From JANQJA01 sp040880285 (GTDB lineage Bacteria > Pseudomonadota > Gammaproteobacteria > Pseudomonadales > Azotimanducaceae), in the NCBI GenBank assembly GCA_040880285.1, contig JBBDIT010000022.1:1-64000 (forward strand): 64,000 nucleotides of DNA, in the 5' to 3' direction. Under the pieces are notes generated by a model. The model did no database searches, was not told the DNA's origin, and saw only the letters and a program-made list of their open reading frames with translations. A program made the translations under genes and the position numbers. How positions within the stretch are numbered: position 1 is the first letter of the stretch; every line of letters begins with the position of its first letter. Below, one piece after another: positions 59,310 through 64,000 of this stretch.

Positions 59310-60761
59310 TTAGCCTTCCTTATCATCAGCGACGATCCAGGTGTCTTTACTGCCGCCACCCTGGGATGAATTGACAACCAGCGACCCCTTTACCATGGCA
59401 ACCCGGGTGAGGCCACCGGCCGTCACAAAGCTTCGATTACTTTGCAGAATGAATGGGCGCAGGTCGACATGGCGTGGTTCAATCGTGTTGTCGCACAGGG
59501 TCGGTACAGTGGACAGGTTAATGATGGGCTGGGCGATATAATTGCGCGGATTGGCTTTGATCAAGCGTTTCATTTCTGCGGTTCTCCGCTTCGACTCCCT
59601 CGGCCCAATGTACATACCATAACCGCCTGACTCATTGGCCGGCTTTACCACCAGGTTTTCTATATTGGCAAGGACATGCTGGAGTTGGCTTTTGTCTGAA
59701 CACAGGTAGCTTGGGACGTTGGGCAAGATCGGATCTTCATCAAGGTAATATTTGATCATATCCGGGACATAGGTGTAGACGACCTTGTCGTCGGCGACGC
59801 CAGCGCCAGGCGCGTTGGCAAGGGCGACGTTGCCCTTCTCCCAGGCCCGCATTAGCCCTTTGACACCCAGGGTGGAATTTTTATTGAAAACTTCCGGATC
59901 GAGGAACAGATCGTCAATTCGGCGATAGATGACGTCGACTCGTGACAAACCGGCAATGGTTTTCATATAGACGCAATCGTCATCACCAACCACCAGGTCC
60001 TGGCCTTCCACCAGCTCGGCACCCATGCGTTGTGCCAGGAATGAATGCTCGAAGTACGCCGAGTTGTAAATCCCCGGTGTCAACACAACAACTTCGGGAA
60101 AGTCCATCGGCCGGGGCGAGATTGAGCTCAGGGTATCAAACAGCTGTGCAGGATAATCGTCCATGGGACGTATTTCATAGTCTTCAAACAGTTCCGGCAG
60201 TATGCGCTTGCTGATATTCCGGTTTTCAAGCATGTAGGAGACACCTGACGGCACCCGCAGATTATCCTCCAGCACGTACATGGTACCGTCATTATCGCGA
60301 ATCAAATCACTCCCACAGATGTGGGCCCAGGTGCCAAACACCGGCGACATACCCTGGCACTCCTTGCGGAAATTGGTTGAAGAATTCAGGAGATCTCGTG
60401 GTATGCGTTTGTCTTTAAGAATCTTGCCGTCGTTATAGATGTCATCAATGAAGCAGTTAAGCGCTCTCAACCTCTGCGTGAGGCCGAGCTCAATTCTTTG
60501 CCACTCGCGTTGGCGTATGACTCTGGGAATAATGTCGAACGGCCATTCACGGTCAATGTTGTCGCCTTCGGTGTAGACAGTAAACGATATGCCCAGCGTG
60601 GTGATGGCAAGTTCTGCATTCCGCTTACGTTCATTGAGCTCTTTGAGACTGCTTTTTTTCAGGAAGTTGACGAGCTGTGCCATGCCGGGACGCGCCCGGG
60701 TCTGGCCGGTCAGGAGTTCGTCAAAAGTGTCGGATGATGTTTTGTAGTGCTTAAGATCCAT
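59310..60761 (-). CDS. circularly permuted type 2 ATP-grasp protein
   Basis: A 483-residue protein from ATG 60761 (TTG 60782 is possible). It has the DUF404/DUF407 arrangement: an N-terminal region with FTVYTEGDNIDREWPFDIIPR and a C-terminal ATP-grasp core with LEDNLRVPSGVSYMLENR, LVVKPANESGGYGM and the DLRPFIL strand. Such enzymes are thought to ligate amino acids or peptides to carboxylates using ATP. It overlaps the GNAT gene by 11 bp. With Anbu, transglutaminase-DUF2126 and alpha-E it makes the complete known cluster. Confidence 0.92.
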   Translation of the reverse strand: MDLKHYKTSSDTFDELLTGQTRARPGMAQLVNFLKKSSLKELNERKRNAELAITTLGISFTVYTEGDNIDREWPFDIIPRVIRQREWQRIELGLTQRLRALNCFIDDIYNDGKILKDKRIPRDLLNSSTNFRKECQGMSPVFGTWAHICGSDLIRDNDGTMYVLEDNLRVPSGVSYMLENRNISKRILPELFEDYEIRPMDDYPAQLFDTLSSISPRPMDFPEVVVLTPGIYNSAYFEHSFLAQRMGAELVEGQDLVVGDDDCVYMKTIAGLSRVDVIYRRIDDLFLDPEVFNKNSTLGVKGLMRAWEKGNVALANAPGAGVADDKVVYTYVPDMIKYYLDEDPILPNVPSYLCSDKSQLQHVLANIENLVVKPANESGGYGMYIGPRESKRRTAEMKRLIKANPRNYIAQPIINLSTVPTLCDNTIEPRHVDLRPFILQSNRSFVTAGGLTRVAMVKGSLVVNSSQGGGSKDTWIVADDKEG

Positions 60762-61221
60762 TTGGCTCAAATTCAACTTCAAAGAGTTTATAGTCTGTTT
60801 CGATCATACCAAGTTGGCGATAGGTATGTTGGGCACGGACATTGTCTCGTTCAACGTACAACCGAATACCACAGACGTCGCCAGAGGTCCTGGCCATGTC
60901 CGTGACATGGTCATAAAGTGCCCGGAATACGCCTGTACGGCGGAACGCCTTATCGACGTATACACTCTGTATCCACCAGAACAAGCCGCAACGCCAGTCA
61001 CTCCACTCGAAGGTAATCGCAAGGCACCCACTAATACAGTCATCCGACTCTGCCACCAGGTAAAAGCCCTTGTCCCGCTCGTTGACCAGTTGTGCGACAC
61101 CTTTTTTGATGATGTCCGGTGGCAGGTGCCTATCTTCGGTTTCAGCGGCCATGGCGATATTGAATGCAGCCAGGGTGTCCAGGTCGGAAGGGGTGGCGTG
61201 CCGGATTGTAATCTCGGTCAT
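60751..61221 (-). CDS. GNAT-family N-acetyltransferase
   Basis: A 156-residue acetyltransferase with the acetyl-CoA-binding motif VDKAFRRTGVFRALYDHV (R/Q-x-x-G-x-G/A type, about residues 92-110) and a C-terminal segment IRLYVERDNVRAQHTYRQLGM characteristic of the fold, in which the last strand bears the conserved tyrosine. It overlaps the DPP-IV gene by 4 bp and the ATP-grasp gene by 11 bp, so it may modify products of this pathway. Its substrate is unknown. Confidence 0.88.
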   Translation of the reverse strand: MTEITIRHATPSDLDTLAAFNIAMAAETEDRHLPPDIIKKGVAQLVNERDKGFYLVAESDDCISGCLAITFEWSDWRCGLFWWIQSVYVDKAFRRTGVFRALYDHVTDMARTSGDVCGIRLYVERDNVRAQHTYRQLGMIETDYKLFEVEFEPNGS

Positions 61222-63419
61222 AAGGTTCCTTTCAAATGGCGATCAAAGAAGCGATCCATAATGCCGAATCGGTGAATATTGGTCTTGCGACCGGAAATGC
61301 CGTGTTTTGCGCCGGGATAGTTCATCATCTCAAATGGAATATTGGCGTCCTGGAGTGCCTGGTACAAGCGCGTACTATGGGTAAAAAGGACGTTATCGTC
61401 AGCCATGCCATGGATGAGCAGTAATTCGCCGGTAATCTTGTGCAGGTAGGGAAACACACTGCTTTGATGATAACCCTGCGGATTCGTGTCCGGCATTCCG
61501 AGGAAGCGTTCAGTGTAATGTGTATCGTAAAGCAACCAGTCGCTAACCGGCGCGACACTGATCCCGGCCCTGAACTTGTCTGCCGCCTTTGCCATCAACA
61601 TAAGGGTCAGGTAGCCGCCGTAACTATGGCCGAAGACACCAATTCTAGTCGGGTCTATAAAAGATAAGGTCTCAAGGAACTCGATCCCTAACAGTTGATC
61701 TTCGACTTCTGAGACTCCAAGGGTCATATGGATGGGCGCCTCAAATGCCCGGCCACGATTGGCACTGCCGCGATTGTCCAATTGGAACAGGGCGTAGCCC
61801 CTGGCCGCCATATAGTGGTGCCAGGGCGGAATCCACTCATTGGTGACGCGCTGGACGCCGGGTCCTCCATAGACAGTTACGATGACGGGACAAGCGGCAT
61901 CCTCTGCCAGCCTGGCTGGTTTGATCAGGCGATAATGCAGGATGGCACCATCACTGGCAGCGAGTGTTCCCAATGACACCTTGCCGAATGAATCCAGATA
62001 AGGATGAATCGGATGTCCAGTATCCAGATGGTTGGAAAAAATCGGCCGGCTTGAGGCATTCCCGGCTGTTGAATTCGGGATCTTAACCACAGCTACTGAC
62101 GGTGCTGTGAGATCCGGTAACGCCGCAGAATACTTGTCGATAAAGTAAGCGCAGTCGCGGCTGAGTTCAACCTGGTGAGAGTAGCCGCTTGTTGTCAAGC
62201 GGGTTGTCTGACCGCCGTCAATTGGGGTGGCATATAGATGATTTTCCAGCGGTGTATCCTTGCGACCCTCGAAATATACGAGACGGTTTACCTCATCGAC
62301 AGCAAGGACCCGGGTAACCACCCAATCACCGCTGGTGAGTGGAGTTACCTGTTTACCATCCTCACTCACGAGGTAAAGGTGGCCAAAGCCACTGCGTTCG
62401 GATCCCCAGAGGAATCCCTCGCCCGGAATTGAACGAAAGCTGTCCACCAGGTTGATCCAGGTATCGCTGGTTTCCGTCAGGACTTCAGCATGTCGGCTGT
62501 TGTCCCGGCTACAGGCGTACAGCGTCAAGCTTTTCTGATCACGCGATTCAAGCTGGACGGCGAGGCGCTCACTATCGCTATACCAGTCGATACGGGCGAG
62601 GTATGTCTCGGAGTTTGACGGCAATGTAATCCAGGTGATGCCGCTGCCTATACTCGCCACACCCAGTTCAACACGGGCGTTCGCTGTGCCCGCATAGGGA
62701 TAGCGTTGACTGAATACCTCGAAACTGCCTGCATTGATTTCATATCGTTGGCTCGGTTGAATGGATGATTCGTCGACGCGGGTGAAGGCCAGGTGACGGC
62801 TGTCAGGTGACCACCAATAACCTTCAAACCTGTGCATCTCTTCCTGGGCAATGAACTCCGCAAGGCCGTTTGAGACCGTATCGGAACCATCATGGGTCAG
62901 GCGAATTTCATCCGTCCCTCCTTTTTCATTCAACCCCAGGACAAACAGATCCTTTGACTTGACGTAACTGATGTATTGACCGTCAGGTGAAAAACGCGCG
63001 TCGGTTACAAAGTCATCATCCGGCGTTAGCTGTTCTGTAGTACCGGTGTGCGTGTCATGAAAATAGAGAATGCCGGCCAGGGGAAGCAACAGGTGGCGTG
63101 CGTCCGGATGCCAGAAGTACTCAACGATTCCGGAAACCGTAATACGTTTTCGTTCTCGCCTTGCCTTTTCTTCGGCACTGAGCGTGCGAACGATGCCGAG
63201 TGAAGCTGATTCCACTAGTAGTCGGTCTTTGCCGGTCCCGAGGTCATAACACCAGAGATCCATTCGCTCATAGTCATCCAGTGCGCACTTGAGGTAAGTG
63301 AGCTGTTGATGATCCGGTGAGAAAGCAAGCGAAGAGGGCGGCGCACCGCTCAAATCGGGATCTGAAAATAATCGGTGGAGGTCAAGCAGATCTTTACCTG
63401 TCAAATCCGGATCACTCAT
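61218..63419 (-). CDS. S9 family dipeptidyl peptidase IV
   Basis: A 733-residue serine peptidase with an N-terminal beta-propeller and a C-terminal alpha/beta hydrolase. The triad is Ser in GHSYGGYLTLML (about residue 598), Asp in HGMADDNVLF and His in GAKHGISG. The propeller contains the double-glutamate motif AQEEMHRFEG that binds the free amino terminus in DPP-IV, so it should remove X-Pro dipeptides. No signal peptide is visible, which suggests a cytoplasmic enzyme. It overlaps the upstream prolyl dipeptidase gene by 8 bp and the GNAT gene by 4 bp. Confidence 0.9.
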   Translation of the reverse strand: MSDPDLTGKDLLDLHRLFSDPDLSGAPPSSLAFSPDHQQLTYLKCALDDYERMDLWCYDLGTGKDRLLVESASLGIVRTLSAEEKARRERKRITVSGIVEYFWHPDARHLLLPLAGILYFHDTHTGTTEQLTPDDDFVTDARFSPDGQYISYVKSKDLFVLGLNEKGGTDEIRLTHDGSDTVSNGLAEFIAQEEMHRFEGYWWSPDSRHLAFTRVDESSIQPSQRYEINAGSFEVFSQRYPYAGTANARVELGVASIGSGITWITLPSNSETYLARIDWYSDSERLAVQLESRDQKSLTLYACSRDNSRHAEVLTETSDTWINLVDSFRSIPGEGFLWGSERSGFGHLYLVSEDGKQVTPLTSGDWVVTRVLAVDEVNRLVYFEGRKDTPLENHLYATPIDGGQTTRLTTSGYSHQVELSRDCAYFIDKYSAALPDLTAPSVAVVKIPNSTAGNASSRPIFSNHLDTGHPIHPYLDSFGKVSLGTLAASDGAILHYRLIKPARLAEDAACPVIVTVYGGPGVQRVTNEWIPPWHHYMAARGYALFQLDNRGSANRGRAFEAPIHMTLGVSEVEDQLLGIEFLETLSFIDPTRIGVFGHSYGGYLTLMLMAKAADKFRAGISVAPVSDWLLYDTHYTERFLGMPDTNPQGYHQSSVFPYLHKITGELLLIHGMADDNVLFTHSTRLYQALQDANIPFEMMNYPGAKHGISGRKTNIHRFGIMDRFFDRHLKGTL

Positions 63420-64000
63420 CGTCCTGCTTCGCGAATGCTTGCCGGGTCAGGTTGATTGGTGCGGCATTCTGGATCGCGATGTTGTCTTCAATCCGGATGC
63501 CACCGAAGGGTAACAATGTATCGACCTTTGGCCAGTTTACGTCGCTTGCTGTGGACTGCGACCGCAGTTCGTCAAGCAGCATAGGGATGAAATAAAGGCC
63601 GGGTTCAATCGTAAATACCTGACTTTCCTCGATCGGTCGGGTCAAGCGTAGCGCTGGAAACTGGTCCGGTGCCGGTAAGATGACTCCCTCCCGATTCTGC
63701 ACAAATCCGGCAACGTCATGGGTTTGGAGACCAAGCAGGTGACCAAGTCCGTGTGGCAAGAAGGTAGAAGTCAGATTGGATTCGACCATTGATGATGGCG
63801 ACATATCAACCAGGCCAAATTCTCTCAATACCTCAGCCAGTCGCAGGTGCATGCGCCTGTGCAGATCAATGTAGTTCATGCCAGGCTGGATATCTTCGAT
63901 GATGGCTTGCTGCTGGATATCTAGGGCATTGATCAGATCCGCGAATACTCCCTGACGAAAGGCATAGGTCCTGGTGACGTCCGCCGCATAGCCATTGGAT
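63412..64000 (-). CDS. M24 family Xaa-Pro dipeptidase, 5' part beyond the window
   Basis: The C-terminal part of a metallopeptidase of the PepQ/aminopeptidase P type; the frame is open to the window edge at 64000, so about half of the protein is missing. Visible metal ligands are D in YAADVTRTYAF, H in LPHGLGHLLGLQTHD, E in IEPGLYF and E in GGIRIEDN. PepQ cleaves X-Pro dipeptides, the products of the DPP-IV next to it. It is the first visible gene of the minus-strand chain. Confidence 0.9.
   Translation of the reverse strand, partial: SNGYAADVTRTYAFRQGVFADLINALDIQQQAIIEDIQPGMNYIDLHRRMHLRLAEVLREFGLVDMSPSSMVESNLTSTFLPHGLGHLLGLQTHDVAGFVQNREGVILPAPDQFPALRLTRPIEESQVFTIEPGLYFIPMLLDELRSQSTASDVNWPKVDTLLPFGGIRIEDNIAIQNAAPINLTRQAFAKQDDE

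Noticed and set aside
1..64000. selC (tRNA-Sec), selD, tRNAs, rRNAs, CRISPR arrays and insertion sequences
   Set aside because: Looked for by eye in the intergenic regions and not found; a covariance-model scan would be decisive for tRNA(Sec).

Overview
The window looks like a chromosomal segment of a gammaproteobacterium, probably aquatic or marine and probably an assembled draft or metagenome genome. The backbone follows the gammaproteobacterial order lolCDE - comEC - exbBD - msbA/lpxK - trm112 - kdsB - murB - rne - rluC - maf/yceD - rpmF - plsX - fabD - fabG - acpP - fabF - pabC - mltG - tmk - holB - pilZ. ApbE and NqrM imply a sodium-pumping NADH:quinone reductase elsewhere. I found no tRNA, rRNA, insertion sequence or CRISPR array. 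Genes are densely packed, with many 1-20 bp overlaps. Only one stretch exceeds 300 bp without a gene: the rne/rluC divergent region at 43143-43595.

Region by region. 1-3.6 kb: two SEL1-repeat proteins, convergent, and a secreted protein of unknown function. 3.6-9.6 kb (minus strand): thioesterase, D-cysteine desulfhydrase, small lipoprotein, selA, selB and an SDR enzyme. The SDR gene carries a 100-N gap that is almost certainly an unmerged 55-bp contig overlap. 9.7-12.7 kb: apbE-nqrM, DAHP synthase, a PilZ protein. 12.7-19.7 kb: lolCDE, DUF2062, comEC, tesB. 19.7-24.9 kb: DUF2244, hisC, greB, clpB with a sigma-32-type promoter, and an 81-residue orphan gene behind two LexA-like boxes. 24.9-31.7 kb: two cation-diffusion transporters, an L-2-hydroxyglutarate-oxidase-like flavoprotein, and a tight operon of a DSD1-type PLP aldolase, a MaoC hydratase and a mesaconyl-CoA C1-C4 CoA transferase. 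31.8-36.8 kb: exbB, exbD, a fused MsbA-LpxK protein, trm112, kdsB.

36.8-38.7 kb is the most striking part. A thioredoxin-like two-domain protein is coupled by an ATGA overlap to a UGSC-family selenoprotein whose in-frame UGA (Sec93) is followed by a bacterial-SECIS-like hairpin. selA and selB in the same window supply part of the decoding machinery; selC and selD were not seen here.

38.7-54.3 kb: SDR, murB, rne, rluC, then the fatty-acid and envelope cluster through pilZ. 54.3-64 kb: the proteasome-like Anbu gene and a transglutaminase-DUF2126 protein on the plus strand, facing a chain of overlapping minus-strand genes: prolyl dipeptidase, DPP-IV-type peptidase, GNAT, circularly permuted ATP-grasp and alpha-E protein. 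This looks like a peptide tagging or ligation system joined to proline-specific peptidases.
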